A stretch of DNA of 64,000 bases from Neodiprion pinetum (Eukaryota > Arthropoda > Insecta > Hymenoptera > Diprionidae). The notes beneath the pieces were generated by a model. That model did no database searches. It was not told the DNA's origin and saw only the letters and a list, made by a program, of their open reading frames with translations. Shown one piece after another: positions 50,239 through 62,955 of this stretch. Positions within the stretch are counted from its first letter, which is position 1. Every line of letters begins with the position of its first letter. The stretch spans positions 22,763,598 to 22,827,597 of the forward strand of contig NC_060235.2 in assembly GCF_021155775.2 (NCBI RefSeq), in the 5' to 3' direction. The position numbers were made by a program, and so were the translations under genes.

Positions 50239-53200
50239 TGGTGACTCACGGGCGAGACGGAAGCAATCGGAAGCTCGGAGCTGGTCAGCTGATCCGAAGC
50301 GGGGTTCGAGTTTCCAGAGTTGGGCCCCATCATCGTCACCATGGAATTCGGGGTCGGTGGCAATTGGTGGGTCGTCGTCTGCTGGTAGGTGGAAGGCGCT
50401 GGCCCCGCCGACGATATCTGATGGCTCATATGACCCGCGGAGGACGACGTCGGTGGCAGCAACGGCGACGGATATGTCACCGACGTCGGCAACGAGTAAG
50501 TTGGAGTCGAACCCGACGACAAACGCGTCGACTCCGTTCCGAGCTGGTGAGACATCGTCGTATGGTGAGACGAGTAGAGCTCTGGAACTGTGAGTAACTG
50601 ATTATCGGTTAGTAAGGAATTAGTCGGGCTTAAGTCGGGAACGTCAAAATTTCGCCCGGTTGTATTTTTAAATTTGATAATTGTTCTTAATTTACTTTTT
50701 ATCGGATGTCTACGGTATCATTAACGAAAGGAAATACCGCAGTAGCATAGATTACTCGGGAACGAGTTGGGTTTTGATCGGAAATAATAGAATTTCATCA
50801 GACAGTCGGTAACATCGCCGAAGTTCATCGTCCGTTCGCCTTGAATCAGATGACTACGATTTAACAACTCAGGGAAAAGTCTGAGCCGGTATGGGAAGCA
50901 GAAAATAATTCGCATTGTAATCGGGAATACCGAAATTTCATCGGCTACTCTGTATCTGTCTAAATTTATTTCTATTGACTTTTGTATCAGGTGCTCGGGA
51001 CATTCTAAATCGAAGACAAGATCGGGGTATAGTATTCAATATGTATTAGGAATGAGTCCGGTTTCAATCGGGAATAATAATATTTCACCAGGTGATCGGT
51101 GAAACCGTGAAAATTACTCGAAAATAGAGCCTAAATCAAACGTGAACTATCTGTCAAACCGGAGAATAGACTGGATCAGTTTAGAATACTCGGGGATAAG
51201 TGTGGATGTAGTAAGGAATGTACTAAACCGTGAGACAAGTCAGAGAAATTGGAAATAGTCCAGTAACTGACCCTGAAAAATCCGTACTTACGAACAGAAA
51301 AGACAAGTAATAAATGAAAGAATAGCGAAAAGATAATAGGGAACAAGTGTGGTTTTAGTCGGGAAGCGGTAAATCTTGCACAACATGGGTGAACAGAAAT
51401 GGTGAAAATGACTGGCAACTATCTCGAGTATACGTCTGGTATAGAAAAAAGAGTGGAGCAAGCCCGGTAATGTTCTTGAATGACGTGTAATAGTTATACA
51501 GTAGCGAGATTTGTTCTAGAGAGAAAAACGGTGTACAAACCGCTACCGTTGAGCGTAGAGAGCGGTCTCCTCATTGTAATCTGCGGCGCAACATAACATA
51601 AGCGAACGGGTTGATGAAATTTATGGAAAAAACGTGTACCTACTAATAACAGTTTCCTGCACCCCCCCCCCCCCCCCCCCCATTCAAACACACAGCCCGC
51701 GTAGATCGAAACGATAATTCAAATAAAGAAGAGTAGGCTGAAAGCAGAGAAAAAGAAACACCGTTAAACACGCAAGGAGCTCGATGTGTAATTATTTATA
51801 CCCACGGAGTGCAGCCGAGTCTGCGGCTGATCGCGGTGCGCGAGGCTGCGGAACACCTGCAACGGTGGATACCGTCGGTTAATTAATTTGAAATCCGTTC
51901 CTTTGTCGAATCATCGATGAATCGAGCGTTCGGTTCGGTGGAAATGTTATATGTAACGAAAACGTCGATCGGTGGCTCATGTAATTCCGCGTTGATCCGT
52001 GAAGCGTTTCTCGGGCGATAAACAGACACTCCGTAAACTCGGTCCTGCAACTATTCGCGGATATATGACAGGATATTGCACACAGGTGACGTTGCGAATG
52101 GACGGTTTTTACACTATTTTCACTTCTCTCTCTCTCTCTCTCTCTGTCCAGCCACCCATTTATCCATCTGGTAATTTTCCCTCCCTCCCTCCCTCTCTCT
52201 CTCTCTCTGTCTATCGCTCTCTTTCTCGCTCTTTTCGAGAGCACCAACTGCTCCCTCCCTCCCCTCCCCCCCCCCAATCCTTGCGGCGATACGGAATGAC
52301 TTGTGAATCGATTGTTCGACGTCCCGCTTCCGGCAATTGTTGTACCTGTACATGGTACACCTGTAACAACGGTGCATGCGTGTCCGTGTAACCACGTGAG
52401 AGACACCTCGGTTATTGTCTCGAGTCGAGACGAACGCCTCGAAACTTTAATTCTCATCCCGATCGTCGAAACACGTTGATTACGTCGTAAGCACTCCGTG
52501 TTACCCGGATGCGAGACCGGTATCTATATCTGTTCAATCACACTTTGCCGAAATCTGTGTGATCATTTTTCGGAAAATTGGATGGTTAGGAAAACCGGAC
52601 AATCGGGTAGTTCGGCTAGGATTTGTGACAGAATCATCGTCGATTCGGAATAGTCAAAACTACTCGTGGAGATGGAGGAGTTCTGCAATTCCGAATAAAA
52701 ATTTAGTCTTCGATGGCACAACCATCAACAATGTTCGACAGCTACGAGTATGTTCATAAAAAAGAAGAAATGATGATTTTCCAATTAAGCTAACAATATT
52801 CAACAGTTTGTTTTAATCGAGGCTCAGGCTTCATGACGCAACCGTCGAAAATTCGTAATAGTAAAAACCGTTCACCGTCATGAAGGAACGATCACTCTCC
52901 AAGAAACCAGAAGATTCGGGCTAGTGAATAATTAAGGTCCAGGTTTCACAGTACGAGCCCCCATAAAGAGGTTTCAGTCACTGGCTATAACCTTATCACA
53001 ACCAAACACAAACGAAGGAACGACAACGTGTTCAAGAAACTGAATACTCGGGGTCGCTGAAAGAACCATACGTAACGACTCGAAGAGATGGAAATAAGAA
53101 TGCATTCCACACTGAGAGAAATTTTTAGTTCCGGTTACCGCTCAGTCCTCAACTATTTTCATTTTTTACCACAATCGAAAAATACAGTTCTAGGTCAAAA

Positions 53201-54762
53201 ATGAAAATTAGTTTTCTAGCTGTTTCTAGCGGAAAGTCTAGCATCCGTTACTGTTCTTTGCTCATTACGATCGCTGTTACTATATTTTCTTGCAACTGTT
53301 GCGAAAATTTAATGCATGTGCAACGATAAATTGACGTTAAAGCCTTGTATGACTAAAAAAGTAGAGTAAACCTCACAAACTGATTTTGCGTTGCAATAAC
53401 CAAAAAAGGATCGTCGATATCGCAAAATGGTTACGCGTACCTCGTTTTTCGTGACTCCAACAATATTGAAACAGTTTTTTTTAACGATACCTGTTTTGCT
53501 GAATTTTTCAAGTCACTGTAACAAATGAAGTTTTTCTCAGTGCACAATTTCCCTCTCGATTATTACCTTGGCTCGAGGAGAAGGCTGTTTCCGGTATCGT
53601 CTGAGGGTGCGAGTGTCCGTGAGGATGGGGATGCGGGTGCCCCGCGGACACGCCGGACCCTGGATGTGCGTGGGGGGCTGCTGGGGGGTGGAGAACGTAG
53701 GAGGCGGCGGGATAGGCGACGGAGCCGACGGAGCCGACGTAGCCGGCGGCCGTGGTGGAGGAGAGCTGTTTCCGGAGTCGGGCTCGGCGGTTGCTGAACC
53801 AGACCTGGATCCTGGCCTCCGTCAGCTTCGTCCTCTGGGCGAGTTCCTCTCGCGTGTAAATGTCCGGGTACTGCGTCCTCTCGAAGGCTCTTTCCAGCTC
53901 GTCGAGCTGGTGGGCCGTGAAGGTCGTCCGACAACGACGCTGCTTTCGCTTCAGCGGAATACCTGGCTCACTCTCGCAGTCCGAACCGGAACTCGTCTTT
54001 CCTGCGGAAAAAAATTCGAGGCTTCAGATTGTATCGAAATCGGGTTTTCACCTTGACCGAAGAAAGATTTTCCGACGATTCTCATTCGTGGTGAAGACGA
54101 GTCGTTTATACCCTGGTTGTTACCGATAAAACGGTCCAAATTATCGTGTTTTTATTTCGTCAAATCGTCGTCGTCGTTCAACGTTCGTCGGTATTTATAA
54201 TACGGGATTCCGAAGTATCGGCGTGCCGAAGTCAAGATGGCGCCGCACCTCGGTTATCAGCTGATCGTTCAAGCTTCTATAAATTCATAAATCTTGCCGT
54301 TGCAAAGGAACACAGAAAAGTTCGTCCGAGCTGTTAGACTATTCTTTTGTTACGTTGAGCCGATAAGAAGTAGAATATACATAGAGTGAAAAATGACTTT
54401 TGTAATTAAATACGATATCCTACATTTCCTGCCGTCTGGTAGCGCCTTTCGATACTTTGGATCGCAATTACACGCTTTTGCCGATTATCACATAGAAAAC
54501 GGTTATTAAGTACCAAGTATAATTCACAATCACTGAATCTCGCAGCAAGCTCTGATTATTCACCAGTATTCGCCTCCAGAGCCGTTCAAAAGCAGAACCG
54601 GAGCTTATACACAACTGCAGCGAAGGGTCAGCGCGAGGTGCAAAAGGAATGGAAACGCCTAACGACCGTGTAAGTTCGGTGGACCACGTCGTGCGGGGTT
54701 CATATGCATCGTAATACACAAGGCAATAATAACAGTTTTTAATTCCCGGTGTTCTCCCTCCT

Positions 54763-54801
<39 letters not shown>

Positions 54802-56762
54802 TGTATAGCAAATGCGACTCTGGACCCACGTCCGACTCGGGCAACGTCAAAGAAACCGTGATACCTGCTGCAACCAACTCGGGATCTATTTCTCACTCTG
54901 ATTTTATTGACCAGGAGTCTTATCAAATAACGAATTGTGGGGAATTTGAACGCGGGCAAAGGATGAGAATAAGATCCGAGAGTGAATTTCAGGAAAGACA
55001 ATTTCTCGGTGTAGATTCTCCGAAATTTTTACTCAGTTTGAAAACAGTTTGTCCCACCTTGACAGCTGATCGCGAAGAAGTAAATTTTCACGGACCGCGC
55101 GAAGAGTCTAAAAAATCGTCGAATTTTCTTTACGCTTTTTTCGTACGGACGACAGAAGTTTTCGAGATTGTGGAAAGGTATAAGAAACAGCGTGAATTCC
55201 GTGTCCCGTAGTGCTTGCAAGTTGCGTGTAAAGTAGATAAACGACGGGCAGGCGGGAACTCTGGTTAGGTTTACTAAAAAAATTCCGGCTCCCGGAATAG
55301 CGGCGTGTCGAATTTGCGCTGGTTCGAAGCGTCGCGGCGTCAGACGTCGCCGAGCGATTAGTCGCGGTTCAAAACTTGAGACGAAGACGAAGAGGAAGAG
55401 AAAAGAGAGTAATAATAAATTCTCCCGACGATTTTTCCCACCGGTTGATCTGCGTCGATCCGCGCCGCAGGAATGGAATACTGCCGTGTAATATCGGTTC
55501 AAATCTATATATATATATATATATATATACACAATATACGTAGATGTATAAATAAATAGATACAGGTATACATTTGCGAAGATGAAGAAGCTGTTATAAG
55601 AATTTAGAACGCGCTCGCGGGTCGGGTAAATTATAATTGCCGGTATTTCAATTTACACATGCACATACCTATAATAAAAAAATACATTCATCTCCGCATG
55701 CGTTATATCACCGACACCTAAATTTCTATCATTCGATTTCGCCGTTACGCGCGCGGTTCCCGCCTCTTCGTCAGTTGGCTGTGTGATCTCCGCGTCCAAG
55801 AGTGCAGCGGTATATTTTTTAAAAGGAGCATAGAGAAGAAACAAAAAAAAGAAAATAAATAAAATGAAAAAATAAAAATTGGGCAACGCTTGTAAAAGTG
55901 CTCGTACAAACGGCGAGTTACATGAAAGTTCGCTCCGTCGTAATTGCCTGTTCTCGATTTTCGATCCGGGAATGAAATATTTCGCAGGAAATTCGGAAGG
56001 CGATAATACGCGCCCCCCGCATGAATTTCGAGCGAAATTAAATTGGGAACAGGGGCCCACAGAGTATTTATTTTCATTTTGACGCCTCGCACCGCGGTGG
56101 GCGCGTTTGTTACCGAATTTTGAACCCTCCAATGGGTCGGTCCCTTTGCCTACGGTCCCACCACAAAGCTATCGGCTTACAAGGTTCGCTGTTTTTCGCC
56201 TCTTTCATCTTAGCCGCTCGATCCGCTTTCGATGATCCCTCAATGACTTTTTCCCAAGCTCTTTCTTTTTTTGCCACCCCACTTCGCCAACGCCGTCAAT
56301 TTTCTTTTTGTTTTTTTTTTGTTTTCGGCGTTTTTTTCACTGCTCTGTTTTTTCATTTTCCTTTTCTCGTTATTTTTTCTCTATTTTTTTTCGCACGAAA
56401 ATCTATACACTCGTGCGTCGTTCATTTGTTTCCCCGACCGTACCACATAATATATTATCAGGTTGTACAGTGTATCGATCATTAATTAAGTCTTGTCTAT
56501 TCTCACAATCAATTTTATTATTCTAGACGCCAGTTTTCAATTCGTTTCTTCTTGTGTTCTCTCAGAAAGCCGCAATTCAATCGTTAGTTCGATTTATCCG
56601 CTTCCATTTCTCTGCGATTTTATTATAGCAACAAGAAAATAAATGTCAATAACTTAATCCCGAAGTAATCGTATGTAAGTTGGATAATTGAATTCTGAGA
56701 AATGCAATAATCTATAACGGTATAACTTACATAGGTATGTGTATAATAGATCGATATCCGAA

Positions 56763-56801
<39 letters not shown>

Positions 56802-59800
56802 CGAGAAGCTAAATCTTCGAAAAAAAGAACAGTTCATAATGTAGGAATGATTAGAAATTAAACGATGCTAATAATTGATTCAAATATTTCCGAAATGAAA
56901 AATTAATTGTATGAATTTCGAACGATTGTAAATAATATTTAATATTATATATTAAATGTGAACAGATAAATAAATAAATAAATGTATTACGAAAAATGGT
57001 GGCATTTGAATTTATGACTAACAAACGTTTTTCAAAGTAGGCAAGCGAAGGAACACACTAACGCCAATTCGACTAACATTTATAATATAAATCGCGCTTA
57101 ATAAAGAAATTCATATGCTATGAAATATCGAACGGCTTTCTCTCCGTATTCACGCATCGCGGCATCGTGCTAATCTTCTTTTCGTCCGGCACCTCTCTGG
57201 TGTCATTCAAATCATACACAAACGATGACCTCCGTTTCGGACACAAGCGGGAAAATACGTTACAGTTTCTTACATAGACACAGTTGAACATACCAACACG
57301 GAAATTGATCTTCAACGCACAGTTTACAAGCAAAATATTTTTTCACCAAGTGTACGAAAATCGAACGGGGGTAATAATAAAATTTTTGCGACGAAAGGAT
57401 ACATTACGATATCACGTAACGTGAGAAATCACATAGCGCACGATACGTAGTAGTAGTGATAAAAATCGGTGATATCGGGGAGTAATAAAAAACGAGAAAT
57501 ATAGGTATAGAGGAGAAAAAGAAAAAAAAAAAAAAGAAAAAAGAAGGACGAAGAAAACTGAAAATTATTCTGTTGATCCACAACCGATTCTGACGTAACG
57601 GATCAATTTAAGTGTTTCTTTCGGGCGGATGAGCGGCGAGAAAATTACAGACCCGGGTAGACCGAAGGCGGCTACCGACTCGGTGCTTCAAAGACCAGTC
57701 ATTTTCAGCCGGAGCAATACGACTGATTAATGGAGGCTTTTAATTCGTTCATTCACCGATTCAGATAAAAATCTGAACCCGCGAGCTCACGCGCCCCCCA
57801 AACATCATCATCAACATCACCATCACCATCACCGTCATCATCATCATCATCAAAATCATAATAATAATCATCACGAGATGATGACGATCCTCCCGGCTTT
57901 CTCGGTGGTCCCGCGAGCTTCGATAAGTCGGTAAAATGCAATTTCTTTCACTCACCATCTCCCAGCTTCGCCTCATCCTCCGGGTCCCGACCCCTCAGGA
58001 GCCGGGAAATCGCCGAAACACTCGGGGCACTTGTCCTGTCGCATATCCCCTCCTTTATCAGACGGTCTCTTATCTCCCATGAGAATATACCGGGGTTGTC
58101 GCGTTTGTACTCCTCGATCCGAGCCTCGACCTCCGGGGTCGCAACTCTCGGTTTGCTGCCCCCGATCACTCCGGGACGTATACTTCCGGTCTCCTGGTAC
58201 CGGTTAAGTATCTTCGACACGCATCCGTGCGACACCCGCAGCTGTCTGCTCCGCGTGAAAAACAAAAGAAGAATAAAAAAAAAAAAAAAAAGAAGAAAGA
58301 AAGAAAAAGTATAAAATTTTTATACCGGCGGAAAAAGGATTTTTTCCGCTCACCAACGGGGGTGAGAAAAGTATCTCTTCGTTTTTATTATTCGAATATT
58401 CGACGAACAAACGTCAACGGTACAATGATTTGGGTTGTTGAATGGAATCACAACATTTGCTCAAATCAACGGAACACATTGTACCAAAACATTTTTTTTT
58501 TTCTTTCACACCTCTCTTGCGTCAACGGCGATATTTATACTTTGATATTTGAGGGATTGGATCACTGTTGGAAATTTATACTTTTTTTTGTGCATCGATT
58601 GCGTTATTGAATATTTGTGAAAATTAAACGCTTCGTAAGCTGATTCCATGCTTTTGTTATAGATAATGAATCGATGATTCGTGACACGATGAGAATAATT
58701 ACCGATAATTTCGTCGGGGAAAGACATGATGTTCCAGCAAAAACTATCGACGTTTCGGCTGGGCCCAGCTAGCCATACTCAGGGTACAATTTTTTGAGAC
58801 GAAACTTCAGGCAATTATTTAATGCGATAACGCCAGGTGATAAAGCGACAACGTTATTGGAGATTATAACTGTGTGCAGCACTGTGCCAATTTAAATTTA
58901 TGCAGAAATTACAAATTGATAATAATAGAACGGTCAGTTTAAGTTGAAGAGAATTGTACATTGCGATGGGTTGTAAAATATAATCTAAACGAACAAAGAC
59001 TTACAATTGTTGACTATCCATCCTGCTTGGGTGTTGGTTATCTGGCTAACCAGGTGGAAGTGATCTCCTTGCTTCGAAATCGAAATGGCTGATTTTCATA
59101 CATCCATTACGTCTTACGTAGTAGGAAATTGATCATAGAACCAATTTTGACTAGCATTGCATAAGGCGCGAAAATTTTGAAAAATTAATCCAGAATGGTC
59201 GAAATATGTGATCAAACGATCCTCGAGTACAAATGGCTAAGGCTTTGAATATCAGTGCGTCCGTTATGTACTGTATTACTTTTCGAGATGTGTGTAATTT
59301 TTTTAACGAGACGTTTAAGCCAGTTGTCCCCTTTATCGATAATTTTGACTCCATCAAAATTAAATGTATGAACTACGGTGAGCGAATGAAAAGCTAGTGC
59401 AGACTTGTCGGGATGATGTGATTTGATATTATATTTGTGATTGGAAATTCTCGTTTTAAGATGTTGATATGACTGGTCAACGTAACATTTGGGACAATCT
59501 TTACAATTAATTTTGTATACCGTGTTGATATGATCAGAAATTGAAGTTTTAGATTTTAATGTTGCGGAAAGGCTGTTAAGTGTGTTAGAAATTCGATAGC
59601 TTTTGCTTAAATATTATTTCCTTCATTGACCTTCTCCGACGAAATTATCGACAGTTAAAGTTAATAGGGAGAATAAGAAATACTAAAGTTACAATGAACG
59701 ATAGTTTATACATCGGTTTTTTCAACTTCAAATAGCATTGAAATAATTGCGAACATGGAAGAGTAGTAGAATAATTTTTTCGTTTTCACTCCACGATTGG

Positions 59801-61147
59801 TCATTTTGTATGGAAAAATGTTTTTCACAAATTTATTGAAAAATATATATATTTTTTTTCTTTTGAATTATCTATTCAATATTTATATCTTTTCAACAAT
59901 ATCAATATTCACGCTTACTCTTGAATAATTGAATATCACACGATCATACGAACATGATGAAATAATGTCTACAAATTGTAGAGAAGAATCTTCGGAATTA
60001 AATTGAGCGATTAAAGTATATTTTTCACAATTCTAAATCGATTCGAAATGAAAAATCGACACCTATTTAAGGCTTACACCTTGTTCATGTTAATCTTAGA
60101 TGCTTTTAATCTCATGTTTAGAAGCATCTTTTAGCTAATATATCAATTTGGATAATAGTACTAAATGTGCGACCATATATCTCGTAATGAAATGGACTAA
60201 AAAGCATTGATTTTCAATTCATCAACTTTTTCATATGTTCAAAAACATTCTCGTATTCATTCGATTCAATAGTCGTAAGAATTTCAGGATATTCGTTGAG
60301 GGCAATATTTCTCAAGCAACATGTAAACCTGATTCTTGGATTCTATACATACGAGACAATTTATTTTAATCGGACTGAAGAAAAATCTGTGTGACGCAAA
60401 GAAATTGCTCATTACTGCTACGATCATGTATTATTAAATAATCTGATTAAATCGAAATGTAGGGTTTTAACGATTTAAAAAAATCATTTCACGTACAGTG
60501 GCGTGTCGAAGAATTAATGAGACAATTATCTAGATGCCATACGTATCATTGTGAAAAAGAATTTTCGCAAAATTGATAAGAATCAGATGCATTTGATCAG
60601 ATTATTTATATTGCTTTTCAGGAGCGCTGAGAAAATTCTTCTCGTGAGATGAAGTTAGTTTAAGCCAAAGTGAAGTACGTAATTATTTTTCGGGGAACCG
60701 AAGATTCACAGTATCAATGAATTTTTGCCGAGTGTTATCCACGCGATATGATCGTTTTTTACGCATTTTCAAGTGAAATTTGCCCCACGGAAAACTTGAG
60801 AATCATTGATGTCAATTTATTTTCAGACACTCGTCAAAGATCATCGTGGTTTCGAATATTTCTTACTAACGGTATGTCATTTGCAGAATCACCGCCTTGT
60901 ATTTTTCTTTCATTTCAATGATCCTCAGAGAAAACGAGGAGATACATGGGTTACATTTTCAGGACTGGACTCAAATATTACAATACATAAACTGCGTGCT
61001 GATCTTACCTCGATATAACGCAGGGTCTCACACCGGCGGCAGCCATTTCAACGATCTTTAAACGTGTGTGATTAGGAAGCGGTCTTCCGTTAATGAAAAC
61101 TCCTCCCAGCTGATTAACGCGGCCCTGACCTGGTATCGAGCCCAAGT
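49992..61147 (-). CDS. prd: Paired (prd) pair-rule transcription factor (5' exon not found)
   Basis: Nuclear Pax-type transcription factor that sets segment boundaries in insect embryos. Coding exons found: 61009..61147, 57956..58245, 53567..54001, 49992..50587 (stop TGA); phases join through all four (1460 bases). The paired domain runs from GQGRVNQLGGVFINGRPLPN through RQLRVSHGCVSKILNRYQET to SVSAISRLLRGRD. The homeodomain starts RRCRTTFTAHQLDELERAF and ends IQVWFSNRRARLRKQ, with Ser at position 50. Three points favour prd over gooseberry or Pax3/7: the DCESEPGIPLKRKQRRCRTTF-type junction, absence of the octapeptide in the short linker, and a His-Pro repeat (HPHPHPHGHSHP). A QLPPTPNS motif, 15 glutamines and FYSWY at the C-terminus follow. 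The exon at 61147 begins in phase 2 after a CAG acceptor, so a first coding exon lies upstream. I could not identify it up to 64000. Confidence 0.93.
50196..50240 (-). repeat. Polyglutamine-coding CAG/CAA repeat in prd
   Basis: Fifteen consecutive Gln codons (mostly CAG, a few CAA) in the last prd exon, flanked by Ser/Pro-rich sequence. Likely length-polymorphic. Confidence 0.9.
50605..51480 (-). repeat. Degenerate tandem array in prd intron, period near 147 bp
   Basis: A phrase like TCGGGAACAAGTGTGGTTTTAGTCGGGAA recurs in decayed form at about 50613, 50756, 51041, 51189 and 51339, with a weaker copy near 50905. The spacing is about 143-150 bases or twice that. The array starts right after the 3' intron boundary at 50588. 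Confidence 0.5.
51662..51681 (+). repeat. Poly(C) tract, 20 C
   Basis: Uninterrupted C-run in a prd intron. On the prd sense strand it is a G20 run. Confidence 0.9.
52125..52210 (+). repeat. (TC)n / (TCCC)n tracts in prd intron
   Basis: Two TC-repeat blocks separated by about 35 bases. On the prd sense strand they read (GA)n, the binding pattern of GAGA factor. Confidence 0.85.
52211..53109. other. prd intron segment
   Basis: Contains weak, widely spaced echoes of one phrase (CGTCGATTCGGAATAGTCAA near 52638 and CGTCGAAAATTCGTAATAGT near 52845). No gene supported. Confidence 0.4.
53110..53542 (+). mobile_element. Interspersed repeat, copy 2 (MITE-like), next to prd homeobox exon
   Basis: 433 bp bounded by inverted repeats CACTGAGAGAAA and (reverse complement of the right end) CACTGAGAAAAA. 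The body is collinear with 32062..32467. No clear target duplication is visible. Its right end is 24 bases from the first base of prd exon 53567..54001, on the splice-donor side. Confidence 0.78.
54768..54798 (+). repeat. (TC)n tract in prd intron
   Basis: About 15 TC units, that is (GA)n on the prd sense strand. Confidence 0.9.
55506..55529. repeat. (TA)12 microsatellite
   Basis: Uninterrupted TA dinucleotides. Confidence 0.9.
56770..56797. repeat. (TA)14 microsatellite
   Basis: Uninterrupted TA dinucleotides following a short TG run. Confidence 0.9.
57802..57862 (+). repeat. CAT/ATC trinucleotide-rich run
   Basis: Imperfect CAT/CAC repeats about 90 bases from the prd paired-domain exon donor. 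Confidence 0.8.
58745..58785 (-). ncRNA. Degenerate hammerhead-ribozyme-like motif linked to Penelope-like element
   Basis: Minus strand CCTGAGTATGG, a GC-rich self-complementary stretch (GCTGGGCCCAGC), then CCGAAACGTC. The hammerhead core is CUGANGA, stem II, GAAA; here the CUGANGA box has T in place of G8, so self-cleavage is probably lost. It lies about 430 bases downstream of the Penelope-like stop codon on the same strand, consistent with hammerheads known in these elements. Confidence 0.4.
59212..59611 (-). mobile_element. Penelope-like element fragment, GIY-YIG C-terminal region
   Basis: An open frame on the minus strand ends at TGA 59212-59214. It encodes a C-terminal piece with VYKINCKDCPKCYVDQSYQH, LKTRISNHKYNI, ALAFHSLT and FNFDGVKIID. 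This follows the Penelope-like endonuclease pattern YKIPCKDC..YVGQT..LKTRI..H..ALTQHS. The tail is open to the stop but the reverse transcriptase part is absent. It sits in the prd intron 58246..61008. Confidence 0.75.
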
Positions 61148-62895
61148 CTGAAAAAGAAAATTCAAATGCACTTGTCCGGTCGCGCGCTGACCAAAAAAAA
61201 ATACCCAAATTATTGGGGAACTCCGTATTTTGCGCTACTATTCAATTTCTCTCTCTCTCTCTCTCTCTCTCGCAAGTAATTAATAACTTCGATATACTGC
61301 AGATAAAATATTGCATAAAGTAAAAAACAATTAAGAGAGCAATGAAGAGAGCCAATACGCAATTGTCGCAGTTGATATTTTGGCGCAGCTGATTGACTTG
61401 CGGCTCATTAACGAGGCGCTCGTAAAACTCACGGAGAGGTTGAATAACGAACGTGGTAACGATAAGGGGGCGATTGATTACTCAAACCAAACTATAATCC
61501 ATCGGGAATAATAAAAATCCAATCTTCTCAGGCTCTGCGTGCGCTCCCTGCAATTATTCTTTGCGTGAATGTACGCGTATATAATAATCATTGCATAACT
61601 CGAGTAGATGCAGAGCTTAATTATCGTGGCTGCCATTTTGGAGAAAATATAATAATATAGGGTTTGCAAATTTTTAGCGAGTATGGTACATCAGCCGTAG
61701 ATCGAAACAGCGAGGTCATTAGACCGGAAATACGGTCGACATCTGTCTCACTGTTTCTCTCTCTCTCTCTCTCTCTCTCCCTTTTCAGTGTCTCGAAGAG
61801 GAGAGAAGCAAAAAAAGAAAGAGTATAGGAGAAGAATAGCGAACGGCAAGAAATCGGCATGAAATCGGCCAGTTTGTCCCTCATTGTAAACGGTAAGAGG
61901 CGGAAAATTTTTCCCCGACACCCACCGCGAGTTAGAAAATTATATACGACCGGTAATTCCAGGCTCCTCGGACCCGTAATATATCATTCTAACTGCAGGG
62001 ATTTTACAACTCAGAAGGACCTCATCCCGGTTCCCGTATATCAAATCACTTCAGGCCTTGAATATCCTGACGCCTAAAAGCTACCGATCAAAAACTTGTA
62101 ACGTGAAGTCGAATTATTGCGTCCTGCGATCGATTTCAACATCGCGGCGACACGGTATGTTTTACCTCTTTAACGCGCAAGAACGTATCAGAGTAGTAAA
62201 TGAAAAGTACGACAAGACATTGGAGTGTGTAAAAAAGAAAATGACGGTGTCAAGGGTGACCAGCGTTAAAGTCTGCTCGTTATCAGGGAACAGTGTCCGT
62301 GGTCCATTCGTACATCCAAGACCATATACTGTCGGATCGATATCATTGGCACGGAGTGACAGTGAACAAAAGTCAAGCCGGTATTTCGTTCAGAGTAATC
62401 ACAGTGACAACGAGACAAAGAGGTAGATTATGCAAGGCACCTTGAAAGGGATATCCAGTGAAGCAGGGTCGCATCATGGAGAAGTTTGTGGTAACCGTCA
62501 TCTCACGTCGATGATCGGATGATGCGTGGTATCAGCGCGGTTGCGATCCGTGACAGAGAGCAAGGCGCTGGTCACAGGGGTCACATACACACGGAGAACA
62601 CTGCCAATGGGGGGTGGTCGATAATCACTGTCAAGCACAAATACGAAACCGTAAAACTCGCGGTCTTTCACCGTCCGACCGATTTCTGCTCCTCGCAGAT
62701 CGGCGCCCTCGTTCTCACTGAACTTTGTCACGACTCTGCGCGGCCGCTCGGCCGTCGGAGGCTGCCGCCCCCTCTTCTTCCGGGGGCAATTTCGGAGGGG
62801 CGAGGCCTTGCCGCCTCTTCCGGCGTCCCAGCCGCGAGTCTTGACGCCACGCAAGCTCCGCCCCCCTTCAAAAGCCCACAACGATGCACAACTAA

Positions 62896-62955
<60 letters not shown>

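Larger units (their letters stand above)
54002..57955. other. prd intron between paired-domain and homeodomain exons
   Basis: About 4 kb. Holds (TC)n at 54768-54798, (TA)n at 55506-55529 and 56770-56797, and a CAT/ATC-rich run at 57802-57862. No further coding exon is supported; the phases of the flanking exons join directly. Confidence 0.55.

Noticed and set aside
50016..50597. Two long plus-strand open frames (about 190 codons) over the last prd exon
   Set aside because: They are antisense shadows of the GC-rich, Ser/Pro/Gln-coding prd exon and contain Leu/Ala homopolymers that mirror the polyglutamine.
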